A stretch of 64,000 nucleotides of DNA from Diadophis punctatus similis. Taxonomy: Eukaryota > Chordata > Lepidosauria > Squamata > Dipsadidae. The first letter of the stretch is position 1; each line of letters begins with the position of its first letter. Positions 12,896-52,829 of this stretch are shown one piece after another. Where the stretch lies: positions 930,001 through 994,000 of the forward strand of contig JALIGW010000063.1 of the NCBI GenBank assembly GCA_023053685.1. Reading direction: 5' to 3'. The notes below the pieces were generated by a model, which searched no databases, had not been told where the DNA came from, and saw only the letters and a list, made by a program, of their open reading frames with translations. The translations under genes were made by a program, and so were the position numbers.

Positions 12896-13160
12896 TTGAT
12901 ACCTGCTGTAGAATGTTCCCTATAATTGATCAAATATGTCTATTACATTTTCTCAATTAATATTTATTCAATATATCATTGACAAATTTTGCTGAACCTT
13001 TCTCGTTCACTTATAAACTTAGTGGTAACACTTGTTGTCTTGATTAAGCATGTTGACGCATTAAAAAAAACTGTAGAAGAAAAAGTCACACATGAAAATA
13101 CCAGGTGGGATAACAAACCAAGGTTTCTGCTTTTAAAATTCCTGGATGTTTCCATTCTAG

Positions 13161-13373
13161 TTCCATCCCTTTCTGGAGAAGAATGAGTTCTACAATCTTT
13201 CCCACTGGAATCTTTACATGGACCATAATGGAGAAATAGCTGCAGATATGGACATCGAGTTCTTGGTGATTTCGCCAGAGGGGGATTTGATGAAAAGGAA
13301 ACTGGGGAGTATTGAAAGACAGAGAGTTATTATTAACGAAATTGCTCTTTCATTGATAAATGTGCTCAACAAG
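13161..13373 (+). pseudogene. V2R-A exon 4
   Basis: The exon lies between 'ccattctag' and 'gtgggtc', 213 bp and 71 codons, open. It encodes HPFLEKNEFYNLSHWNLYMD and SIERQRVIINEIALS, and has the same length as exon 4 of copy B. It forms the part of the extracellular domain that precedes the cysteine-rich domain. Confidence 0.87.
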
Positions 13374-14585
13374 GTGGGTCAAATATTGCTGTGTTTTCTC
13401 TTTTTTTCTAAAGATTATGGCCCATTTCAAGTGGGTTAACTCTAGTCACCATGGTGGATGACCCTCACTGGGAGTTGAATGTACAGAAGAGAAAACTTAA
13501 TGTTTTGTTAGATTGCTTGAGGGGACTTCAGTTCTATTCACAAAAATGTCCTTCAGATGCCACGATGAGGAATATCCTTTTAAACTGATTCAGTCATGTC
13601 CAATATTGGATGCTGTGTGGTTATTCTTTAGGATGGAGACCATAGACCAAGCTGGTGGGATATATTCAAGTGCTGGCATTTCTGTTCCTAATAGCCTCAG
13701 GTTCCTTTAACCAGCATCTGCATTAAGATTTGGACTGACTCAGATGAAATATAGTCATGACTGATTAGAGGTCCTGTTGGTCCATGTGAGAAATAAGCCT
13801 CACCTTGTCCAGATCGAGGAATGTCTCTCTTGAAAGGTCACTGATGTTCTATAATCTTTTTAAGCAGCCCAAACCTGGCCAGAGTTACCCATATCTCTCT
13901 TTCACCCCACCGGGATAAGCAATAGGCCTTCCTCTCCTCTGAAGAAGCTCCAAAGATGTTTATGTTTCACATGAAACCATAGAGGCTCTTTTGATGTGAG
14001 ATAATGCCCGTAACCTGGGAAACTGAAGCACCAAAACAAGACTTTGAATCAAAGAAAAACCCTTCCTCATTTTGGAAATAACAAGGGAGAATCTGAAAGG
14101 AAATGCTACTTAGATTTGGGCTTTAGCTTGTAAGAGGGCACATCACCTGAAAAACCTAGAATGCATTTGTTTAATCTTTATCGCTAGCTACATTAAGTTC
14201 CTCTGAGCAAAAAGGAGGATCCAAATTTAACTAATAAGAAATGTAGATTTGTCTTTCCATAAAAGTTGGTGTCCCATAATTGTAGTTCTTCAGTAGAAAA
14301 AGACCCAGATACAGAGCTGGACACAAATCTTTTCAATTCCATCCCTCCAGTCTTTCTTAAGTAGAAAAATCCTTTATTTCAATGTTAGATGCCAAAAGCA
14401 AAGGGGAGTAAATGAATAATCTGCCAGTATTTATCTCTCCTAAATCTGTTTGGAATGAGTCAATGATTTCATATTTATCTAAGTGAAGCCCAGGAACTAT
14501 TTGGCTAATGTTAATGTCTACATCCATTTTTATGGATGCTTCGTCCCAATATATTTTCTTTGGCATTTCTTCTTTTTCTGCTTAG
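13374..14585 (+). other. V2R-A intron 4, no element recognised
   Basis: This is non-coding sequence. Its beginning, middle and last 130 bp align by eye to intron 4 of copy B (43497 on, 46465-46700, 47880-47990), so it shows the ancestral intron before the L2, L1 and SINE entered copy B. Confidence 0.7.
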
Positions 14586-14712
14586 TCTCTGCCTCAGTCC
14601 CAATGTGTGGAAAGTTGTCATCCTGGATTTGTCAAGCGGAAGCGAGAAGGAGAGCCTGCTTGCTGCTACGATTGCATTCCTTGTCCTGAGGGGACCATCT
14701 CCATCCAGGAAG
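14586..14712 (+). pseudogene. V2R-A exon 5 (cysteine-rich domain, 5' part)
   Basis: The exon lies between 'ctgcttag' and 'gtggggg', 127 bp (42 codons plus one base). It encodes CVESCHPGFVKRKREGEPACC and [12 protein letters not shown], the cysteine-rich linker that couples ligand binding to the membrane domain. Open, and the same length as in copy B. Confidence 0.9.
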
Positions 14713-14825
14713 GTGGGGGTCACCAAGGAAAAGGGCAGGCCTTGTGGAAGTGGATTCATCTGAAACACTGTCCTGAAAGTTCAAGTTAAAAGATAGATTG
14801 ATCAATTGTTTTTCTTGTTTTTGTC

Positions 14826-15000
14826 ACCAGTTCGGCAGTTCGATTATCACTGGCTAAAAGTTGACTCAGCCTTCCATCCTTCCGAGATTGGTAATATGAG
14901 GACCCAGATTGTTGGGGGCAGTAGGCTGACTTTAATCTCCTTAGAGAGGGCTGTAAAGCACATGAAGTAGTTTATAAATCTAAGTGCTATTGCCATTATC
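14826..15000 (+). mobile_element. tRNA-derived SINE (Sauria/Squam type), 5'-truncated
   Basis: The body 'gttgactcagccttccatc', 'gaggacccagattgttggg' and the 3' 'aagtgctattgcc' are present. The tRNA-like head is partly lost. It sits in intron 5 of V2R-A. Confidence 0.8.
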
Positions 15001-15541
15001 TTCAAATTGCACAATTTCTTATCTAGAGGGAGGAATAGCAGAAAAACCTTGGGGGAAGGCCTAGGAAGAGATAGGTGGTGTAGAAGATTGGACAAGCTTC
15101 TCTACTGCCAGAAAAAAACCTTCTGCTTTCTAGTTTGGATTCCAGATTATTTGCAGAACTAACTTTCCCCCCGCCCCACCTAATTAGATTTCAAAAGACA
15201 GGCATCCAGAGTCAAATATATTAAGAAGTGCTGTCTGGCAGGATCCAGGAAATGTGTCTAGAAAGATTAACTGATACATTATCTATCTCTAATAATGTAG
15301 GTTCTGCAAAATACAAAAGAAATCATTCAGGTGCCAGGACTTCTTGTAATTTCATAAACTATAAAAATAAAGCTGTTTTTTAAGAAAATTATGTTATTCT
15401 TACCTTCTTTCTGTAGAGATTTTAAGTAATGCTTCTCAGAAAATGCTGCTGGTAACGAATGTTGTCCCAGGAAAATATTTCTTGAAAGGTCAAAGTACAG
15501 AATATTTTTTAAAAATATTGCTTTTATGGTTTACTATTCAG

Positions 15542-16436
15542 ATACAGAAAAATGCACCAAGTGTCCAGATGAAAAATATCCTAATGAGGACAGAATCCAA
15601 TGTATCCCCAAAGTTATATCCTTCCTTTCTTATGAAGAACTTCTGGGAATCATTCTGATCTCTTTTGCCCTATTCTTGTTCTTAGCCACAGGCCTTGTTT
15701 TAATCATATTCATTAAACATCAGGAAACTCCCATTGTCAAAGCCAACAACCGAGATCTCTCTTACATCCTCCTGGTCTCCCTCCTGCTTTGCTTCTTGTC
15801 TCCTTTTCTCTTCATTGGTCAACCAAGGAAAATCACTTGCCTTCTCCGACAAACAGTTTTCAGCATCATCTTCTCAGTTGCCGTTTCTTCTCTCTTGGCC
15901 AAAACCATCACAGTGGTGCTGGCTTTCCTGGCCACAAAACCAGGAAACCGAGTGAAGAGATGGTTGGGGAAGAGCTTGGCCAACTCCATCATCCTTTCTT
16001 CTTCTAGTGTCCAAATTATGATCTGCTCCATCTGGTTGGGAATTTCTCCTCCATTCCGTGACTCAGACTTTCACTCCCAGCCTGGAGAGATCATCCTACA
16101 ATGCAATGAAGGCTCTGTTTTCATGTTCTTCATCACCCTCAGCTACATGGGCTTCCTGGCTGCCATCTGCTTCACAGTGGCTTTCCTGGCCAGGAATCTC
16201 CCTGGAGCCTTCAATGAAGCCAAGCTGATCACCTTCAGCATGTTGGTCTTCTGCAATGTCTGGGTCTCTTTCCTGCCCACCTACCTGAGCACCAAGGGAA
16301 AATAGTGCAGGTCTTCTCAATCTTGGCTTCCAGTGCTGGTCTGCTGGGTTGTTTCTTCATCCCAAAGTGCTACATTATCATTCTGAGACCAGACTTGAAT
16401 ACAAAGGAGCATCTTACGACCAGAAGAAATGAATAA
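15542..16436 (+). pseudogene. V2R-A exon 6 (seven-TM domain), 10-bp deletion
   Basis: The exon starts after 'ttactattcag' and encodes the end of the cysteine-rich domain ([10 protein letters not shown]) and TM1-TM6, with the V2R signatures [35 protein letters not shown] and [20 protein letters not shown]. After PTYLSTKGK the frame stops at 16303-16305. Compared with copy B, 10 bp are missing at this point and the exon is exactly 10 bp shorter. The downstream TM7 sequence and its stop (16434-16436) are still readable in another frame, so the lesion is recent. Confidence 0.92.
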
Positions 16437-16856
16437 ATGTAAGTTAGAGGAATTTCCACTCTCAACACCTTCCAACAGGCCAAGCATAGAAATTGTTTCA
16501 AACTGTCCCTCATACATGAGCTGGGGCAACGATTTTGAGCTGAAATAATCAAAGGACAATTGGAAAATAGTGTCCTCCATCCTTATCTAGTATAATTTCA
16601 AAATGTGGATAATCTGGATTACCCATCTTGTCAAATTATGTAGAAATAAAATAAGAGGGGGGATGAAATGCATCCATGTAAATTGTTTTACAAAACTATT
16701 CCTAAAGCATTGAGAGTATCCATATTTAAGTATCCCATAAATGTGGTGTAAGGGAGGGAGGTGGGATTGTGCATAAATACTCCTTACTAAATTGCAACAA
16801 TTCATCTATCTCATTATTCTGATGGTTGACACTCCAGAGTTATTTGGGTCACAAGT
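16437..16856. other. 3' flank of V2R-A, nothing recognised
   Basis: A/T-rich non-coding sequence. I see no element or exon. Confidence 0.6.
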
Positions 16857-17345
16857 AACAGAATAACAGAGTTGGAAGGGAACTTGTCTAGTCCAACTCC
16901 CTACTCAGGCAGGAAACCCTATACCATTTCAGACAAAGGGTTGTCCAATCTCTTTTTTAAAACCGCCAGTGTTGGAGAACCCAGAAGTTCTGGAGGCAAG
17001 TTGTTCCACTGATAGATTGTTCTAACTTTAGGGAATTTCTCCTTAGTTCTAGGTTGCTTCTCTTCTTGATTAGTTTCCATCTGTTGCTTCTTGTCCTGCC
17101 TTCTGATGCTTTGGAGAATAGGTTGACTCCCTCTTCTTTGTGGCAACCCTTCAAATATTGGAAGATTGCTAGACATATCCAATTCCAGCAAGTGTTTTTT
17201 ATGTTTTAGTCTCCATTCCCATAATCATCTTTGTTGCTCTTCTCTGTCCTCCTTCTACAACATTTTTTTTAACACTGTGGTGACAAAAACTGGATGCAGT
17301 ATTCCAAGTGTGGTCGTATCACCGAGTGATAAATTCCAATTGTGG
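16857..17345 (-). mobile_element. CR1 LINE 3' end
   Basis: The - strand matches the CR1 C-terminal region and terminus ('acagagttggaaggg' at 16867-16881; IYQWNNLPPELLGSPTL-type coding at about 17020-16960). 5'-truncated, several frame breaks. Confidence 0.8.
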
Positions 17346-17829
17346 TCACACTGAGAGATAAAGAAGGCTCATGGCCTGATTCAGAAGACCTGTTCTTAAC
17401 TTTTGGAAATGGAAGTTTGCAAGGACATCCCATTCAAAGAAGGAATTCCTCCTGAAATTATCACATAGTTTCTCAAATTTAGTAGAAATATGTTTGGTTG
17501 GGTGTATCTCCCTTCTTGGCTTTATCATGGCTGTATTTTTCTAGCAGACAAGAAATTTCCAGTGTTCCTCATCCTTTTTGGATCTGGATAAATATGTGGC
17601 ATTTAAGGACTGTGTTCACAATCTGCACCTTTTACCAATGTGGAGAAAGACTGTGTTTGCTGATGCACCTGCAGAAGCACGTAGTAATGTGGTCAGGTTT
17701 TGTACCGTGTCTTCTGTTATTCTGTTGTTTTGGAGAGAAACTGTTAGTCATATACATATGCCGATTTTCTTCAAATCATGTATGCAATTAACTAGTTTTC
17801 AAAGATTGATATTAAACTCTTTAGGCCTC

Positions 17830-17945
17830 TTTCACATCTGTGGCTCTAGTTATATTCTTTTTTTCTTTCGCTTTATAGTTTGCTTTTAGTCCCCTGGGAG
17901 TTGGGCGGCATACAAATCTATTTAAATAAATAAAAATAAATAAAT
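17830..17945 (+). mobile_element. Short L2 tail
   Basis: Only the last part of the L2 3' UTR is present ('cccctgggagttgggcggca' at 17891-17910), with a short AAATA tail. It is an extreme 5' truncation. Confidence 0.65.
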
Positions 17946-18069
17946 TATTGTATCCCTGGACTGTTTCTTACTTAAGCAGCATTCCAATTTTGTGCATGGA
18001 TGGACAAATGTTTAAAAAATATGTAGGGAAAAAAGCAATAATCTTTAGGAAATGTTAAATAGTTTAAAT

Positions 18070-18740
18070 TGTCAAATAAAGATATCAACAAATACCCTCC
18101 AAGAAATACATTTCTTCACAGCAGTTATACGTACAATTATATTTTAACCTCTCTCTTCCTAAGGTTACATTGTGACTCTTTCTATCTTTACTTTCCTGTG
18201 ACTGAAAACCACAAATCACAACTTCATTTTCTTCATTTTTACACACACAAAAAAAATCCATAATGGGTTTCCAGTCATCAATACATATAAATATTGCCCT
18301 TTCTCTGTTCAAAGTAGTTTGTCCATCACAGGAAGTTCTGTCAATTTCACACGCCATTCCTCCCTGGTGGGTGGTTTTCAATGTTTCGTGCATTTGAGTA
18401 ATCTCGCCAAAATAATGTTCCATGGCATTTTCCTAACTGATCATCCATCAATCCACAAATAAAATATTGAATATTTATCTTTAAAATCCTCTGTATTTGA
18501 AAACATTTTAACCTTTTTTATATGTCTACCAAGAATAATAAAATGTCCCTTCACATTTTTCACATTTCCAACACTACAAAGGTTTTCAATGAAAAGCCCA
18601 TGCTGTAATATCTGGAAATCTGTTTTAGTCAAATTGGTTTGAGAGCCTTTATCAATGCAATTTCTCTCCTCTTTGTCCTCAGTGCTCCTCATCTTACTAT
18701 TAGCTCTTTCCCAAATTGAAGAGTGGAGAAAGAGCAAAAT
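18070..18740 (-). mobile_element. Degraded L1 ORF2 C-terminal fragment
   Basis: Broken - strand frames contain a block like ARLLKCTKH followed by KPPTREEWRVKLTELPVMDKLL, which resembles the 'NWK..PT.EEW..K....MDKL' stretch near the end of L1 ORF2. A GNPLWIFF motif follows. The long - strand open frames at 18085-18423 and 18441-18737 are not a gene. Confidence 0.45.
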
Positions 18741-18888
18741 GGGTGGCCATCATTTGCCTTTGGCTTTGGATCTGTATTGGCTTAAGACACAATAGGCTTG
18801 TGGAGACAAAGAGAATTAAATTGGAAAAAAAATGTTGTTTCTGTTGATCATCATAATCTTTTAAGGACCCTATAATCCCTTGTGAGGT

Positions 18889-19058
18889 GGAGTCTGGGCA
18901 ACTGAATGGAACTAGAGGAAGGGCCGGATGCCCTTCCTGTCGCCAATGGGGAGTTCTCATTGTGCCCAGAGAGAGAACTATCGGTCTCTACCTAGGATCA
19001 AACTCACAGCCTCCTGATTGTGAGGTGAGAGCTCCACCTCTAGGCCACAGCACCACTC
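18889..19058 (-). mobile_element. tRNA-derived SINE, second type
   Basis: On the - strand a tRNA-like head ('gtggcctagaggtggagctc' as A-box region, 'gagtttgatcctagg' as B-box region) is followed by a body with 'aagggcatccggcccttcc'. It is different from the Sauria-type SINE and present once here. Confidence 0.65.
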
Positions 19059-19134
19059 CTGTTGTTTCTGTTGATAATGATGGTAGTAACATGAAAATAT
19101 TTTACAACAACGTACTTAGGGTATAGTCTGGTTT

Positions 19135-19430
19135 TGTGATCTGGGTTAAGCCTGAGCTGGTGACTCCTGAGAAAGTGGGGAAGATTCTCTCTGCTGCCAG
19201 TTTAATCATATTTATTGGATCTGGGCTCCTCTTGGGTTCTATAAATGGTCAGAGACTTGCTGATAAGTCCATATTATTTGTCAGTCTCTACTGTGGAGGG
19301 GGTGGTGCTTTCTGACTCGAAACAGGCAATAGTGTATCCCCTCAACAAGAAGCTATCCTTTGACTCAAAGGCTTTCAATAGCTATCAAGTAGTCTCTGTT
19401 AAGATATTTGTGAACTGGGAGAGCCAATGA
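19135..19430 (+). mobile_element. Degraded L2 fragment (start of RT)
   Basis: Broken frames align to the VTPEDVDKIL, LLDPCPSWL and VVRPLLKKPSLD region of the L2 at 10400-10690. The sequence is heavily diverged. Confidence 0.5.
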
Positions 19431-19755
19431 TAACAATTTCAGTCAATGAATAGGCATAGCAACTAAGTCAGCCAATGGGAGCTAAACACATCTGAGTCTG
19501 TGCAGAGAATTGAAACTGAAGCTAGAAGGCTGGGCGTGGCTCAGCCTACTCTGTACTCTCAGTCCACTCTGAACTGCTGAAATGAAACTAACTGTTCTCT
19601 CCTGCCTGTAACTGCTATTACGTTGAAGAAGAATCTATGTTGGTATTGTATATATATATATATTCTTGTATATAAAGAAGTTTCTTATTTAAATCAATCC
19701 TGCTGCATTAGTCTGCCTGTGTGTGTACTTTCTGGATTTAATTTTCTGCAACAAA
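19400..19755 (+). mobile_element. Possible LTR, ends uncertain
   Basis: This has LTR-like composition: 'ctgggcgtggctcagcc' (19533), a TATA-like 'tgtatataaag' near 19668-19678, and a 3' part resembling the U5 of the gypsy LTR at 50937-51157 ('cctgctgcatt', 19700), ending gcaaca near 19753. I could not find a convincing target duplication. Confidence 0.35.
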
Positions 19756-19955
19756 CTCTGATAGTCTCATATGTGCAAATCAGTACAATAAATTTGGAAG
19801 GGGATTTATGAGTCTATGGAAGGAAGGAAAATGGTTAATTCGCAAGTGAGCAAGTTTTGCAAGAAGTCCCACAGTGGGCATTGGGAAATTGGAAAAGAAT
19901 AGGAGAAAAAAGGAGTTTAAGGTAAAGCTTTGACTATGAAATCCTGATGAGCCCT

Positions 19956-20285
19956 TGTTAAAGTGAGAATAAATCTCACAGAGGTGACGTTTGATCTTTC
20001 TCTCGGAGCTCAGACATTTAGAAATGAAACCGAAGTTAAAGCCTAATAAAATATTTATTTCAGTACAAAAACAATAAATTCTGAATAATTACATTCTTGC
20101 TAATTAAATGCGACCGCTCCCGGTCAGAGCCAAACCACAGGAAGAATATAATGGAGAATCAGGAATGCACACATGCGTACAAGATCACATCACGTGTCCT
20201 GCTTGTAATGGAATGTACCATAACATTAGGATAGGGGTGCATCATCCTACATAGACATACAACTGGCAATATTCACTACGTGACA
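19956..20285. mobile_element. Solo LTR with 5-bp target duplication
   Basis: The 330-bp segment begins TGTTAAAG and ends GTGACA (TG...CA). It is flanked by gccct on both sides (19951-19955 and 20286-20290). There is no internal coding sequence. The 5-bp duplication suits a Ty3/gypsy or ERV-like integrase. Orientation is not resolved; an AATAAA on the + strand near 20046 hints at +. Confidence 0.6.
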
Positions 20286-20290
20286 GCCCT

Positions 20291-21107
20291 GAAGATCAAT
20301 TTTAATAGACTTTCCGTGTGTGTGTTGCTTTAAAGTCACTGACCATTCCTTGTAAGTAAAAGGCATTATTGGAAGATCTATCTAAGTGAATCACAGAACA
20401 AGCCCTGGCTACTCTATGGAACTGGGTTATGCCATGGTTGACTGGGACAGATTGGTTGTGAAACTTGGTTCTCGGATGCCCAGTTCTTCTGGTTGATATT
20501 ATCCTATTACTCTGCTCAGGACAACTCTTAGTAGGAAATTTTAGTCACTGTTTCCAGAAGAATGTAAGAGTAAAGTCTATTCTCTTGCCAGAAATGCATG
20601 TTGACCCCGTTGAGGTCAAAATAGGGAGGAAGACTGTGGGGGAGGAAACCCCACTTCTTATATGAGTGGAATCAAATAAATCAAAGTGACACATAGAGAT
20701 ACAAGGCAAAACTTTGTTATGGGATTAGAACAATGCCATAGATTTGCAATGAGAAATGTTTATTTTGGGGATCTCAAACTGGCCCCTCCATTTGGTTTAT
20801 GGGAGATGTTTCCCTCTCTATTTTATTGATTTAGTCCTCCCTCCACTCACATACACACACTTTTAGGTTTCTGAAGGAAAGCAGGTGCGGGAACTGAGTT
20901 CACAAAGTTGATATGTTTGAAGAAAGCTTCCAATTCCTGTATTTTAATCTTGACCCATGTATCTCCAACATTCCTATACCGATGAATGGGAGGAAATCCT
21001 GTGAAGGAGTGGTTGCGGCAAGAAATCAGGTCACACCACCCACCACACTCTGGGTGCTGCCACCATCTCAGCTGCAAACCTCACAGCACACTGTGGTTGT
21101 TAAGAAA
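20291..21107. other. Intergenic stretch, nothing recognised
   Basis: This is unique-looking sequence left of the telomeric array. Short open frames lack any family signature. Confidence 0.6.
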
Positions 21108-21335
21108 CCCTAACCCTAACCCTAACCCTAACCCTAACCCTAACCCTAACCCTAACCCTAACCCTAACCCTAACCCTAACCCTAACCCTAACCCTAACCC
21201 TAACCCTAACCCTAACCCTAACCCTAACCCTTACCCTAACCCTAACCCTAACCCTAACCCTAACACTAACACTAACACTAACACTAACACTAACACTAAC
21301 ACTAACACTAACACTAACACTAACACTAACACTAA
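21108..21335 (+). repeat. Interstitial telomeric sequence, (CCCTAA)26 then (CACTAA)12
   Basis: 21108-21263 is 26 hexamers of CCCTAA, with a single CCCTTA variant at 21228-21233. At 21264 the unit changes without interruption to CACTAA for 12 units, ending at 21335. The G-rich strand (TTAGGG, then TTAGTG) is the - strand. It lies between V2R-A and V2R-B, 921 bp before the B start codon. The Pro-Asn and Asn-Thr repeat frame across it is not a protein. Confidence 0.97.
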
Positions 21336-21699
21336 TTGAAAATTTAAAGACTCTCAGTATTGAAGAGACAACATAGAAAAGGAAAAGGAAACTAAAACAA
21401 AACGTCTATTCATTATTCTATAACCATCTCTCTATTAGCCAATGATGCAGTCAATAGGCCATCCTTTTCTTGTCTGAGTCTGCTCTCATGCAAAAATTGA
21501 TATTTCTAGGAAATAAATGGCAAATTAAATTTCTCTTCAGTTATAAGGTATTACAAAATCAGCTCCAATTTGGGATTAATATATGGAAATCCCATTAAAA
21601 AGAAAATCCCAAACTCTTAACATTAAGTTGGCTTCAAGGATACTGATTGGTTCCATGGTGTTAGAACACAGGCAGCACTAGAGTAGAGTGGCACCAAAC

Positions 21700-22256
21700 T
21701 CCTTAGAAGTCTCTGGAGGCAAAAGGCCACATTGAAGGACAGCAGAAATCACTTTTCTGGCTGTTGAGGTATCTTGCTGTAGCATCATTTTTGGACATGT
21801 CCTAACAGGAAGGACTATGACCATTATGCAACACTGCCCCAAGGAGTCTATCTGTGATTTTCCACTAATATGCTTTTCTGCACCTGCCCCTCATCAGATG
21901 GAAGAGGTTCAGGATCCCAAAAGGACAAGTTCCTTCTCATTGTAATTACCACCTCACAGGCCTTGAGACCTCTTTCCTCCTTCTCCAGTGACTGCCTTTG
22001 GTGTAAACATCCATTGAAGTGACATGGAAGGGATCTTGCATTAGAAAAGGATAAATGACACAGGTTATGCTTTTTGTGGCTCAAGTTATAGGACAGGCTG
22101 TGATCTTTAATGTACTTTCTCTCTCTTCCAGGTGAATCTTGGTTTCTCTCTGAATCAGGAAAGACATTGGACATTGGATATGTGTGAGTGCCTCCAATTC
22201 TTCCAATTCTTTTTTTTTTTAGAAACGGGAAGGAGATTGATTCAACCCCATGAATT
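21700..22256 (+). promoter_or_regulatory. Conserved 5' flank of V2R-B (candidate promoter/5' UTR)
   Basis: This block is closely similar to the block before exon 1 of copy C (54668-55226). Shared landmarks include 'ggacatgtcctaacaggaag' (21794-21813), 'gaaaaggataaat' (about 22044-22056, TATA-like), and 'ggtgaatcttggtttctctc' (22131-22150) behind a pyrimidine-rich cag. The last could be a 5' UTR exon. Promoter function is inferred only from position and conservation. Confidence 0.5.
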
Positions 22257-52100
<29,844 letters not shown>

Positions 52101-52454
52101 CAATGAAATTTTTTCTTAGGATCGTAACATTTAATTAATGATTGCAATTGTTGATTCTTTATATGCTTTGCTTGCCTCTATTTGACAACTTAAGTTATTT
52201 AAAGCTGAAAGAAATAAAAATAGATTAATGAAATTAACATTTAAGATAATCACTAAACAATCAAATAAATTAATAGTTGATGTTTGCGTTTTTAAACTAT
52301 AGATAACCTTCCTTTTCCTCAGCACACAGGTTAGCAAACATTTCCTTTAAGCAATCCTTGAAGAGAGTACATACTGTATGTAAACCGTGTCCTGGGCTTT
52401 GGACTACTTTAAGCTTGTTGGGTAACTTCAGAGTTAGTTAGGAGGGTCTCAACC
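52101..52454. other. 3' flank of V2R-B, nothing recognised
   Basis: A/T-rich sequence with several possible AATAAA polyadenylation signals (for example near 52214). No element seen. Confidence 0.6.
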
Positions 52455-52590
52455 AATGGTGGGATTCAAATAATTTAGCAACCGGTTCTCTGGCCTAATG
52501 ATTTCTTCAAACAACCAGTTCACCAAACTGCTCAGAAAGTTAACAACCGGTTCTCCCGAAGTGGTGCGGACTGGCTGAATCCCACCACTG
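52455..52590. mobile_element. hAT MITE, 136 bp
   Basis: Perfect 8-bp TSD gtctcaac (52447-52454, 52591-52598). Ends caatggtgggattcaa and cagtggtgggattcag. Almost entirely terminal and subterminal inverted repeat, with 'aaccggttctc' in both halves. Confidence 0.88.
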
Positions 52591-52829
52591 GTCTCAACCT
52601 CATATTCAAGGTTCTTTCAGAATTCAGAATCAAGTGTAGGACCCAAAGCAATTATTCAATTCTTCCTGCAGTGTTTTTCAGCATGTCCTGGTGGGACTCC
52701 CTGAAATAATATGGAGACGGTTCCCACACAACAAAGAGATGCACTCATATTTATGCATTTCAAAATGGCAGGATAGAGTAATGCATAAGTTAGAAATCAT
52801 ATAACAAACGATGAATAAATGATGCAGAT

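Larger units (their letters stand above)
9165..16436 (+). pseudogene. V2R vomeronasal receptor copy A, partial (exons 3-6), frameshifted
   Basis: This is a class C GPCR of the V2R family, a chemosensory receptor of vomeronasal neurons. Four exons are seen in order: 9165-9962, 13161-13373, 14586-14712 and 15542-16436. All use AG/GT borders and the same phases as intact copy B. Exons 1-2 are not found in 1-9164 and are presumed upstream of the window. Exons 3-5 and most of exon 6 are open. In exon 6 a 10-bp deletion relative to copy B (895 vs 905 bp) gives a stop at 16303-16305, between TM6 and TM7. Introns are short (3198, 1212 and 829 bp) and hold one L2 pair and one SINE. It could be an expressed truncated allele, but a receptor without TM7 is unlikely to signal. 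Confidence 0.88.

Noticed and set aside
16370..16580. Possible extra TM exon after the V2R-A stop
   Set aside because: The + strand here is the out-of-frame TM7 of the same exon. The - strand frames are antisense.
18441..18737. 98-residue - strand frame as a gene
   Set aside because: It joins a broken L1 ORF2-like fragment and has no start or splice support.
21108..21335. True chromosome end
   Set aside because: Unique V2R-linked sequence continues on both sides and the array is only 228 bp, so it is interstitial.
20986..21339. Pro-Asn then Asn-Thr repeat protein
   Set aside because: Frame through the telomeric hexamers. No start context or flanking domain.
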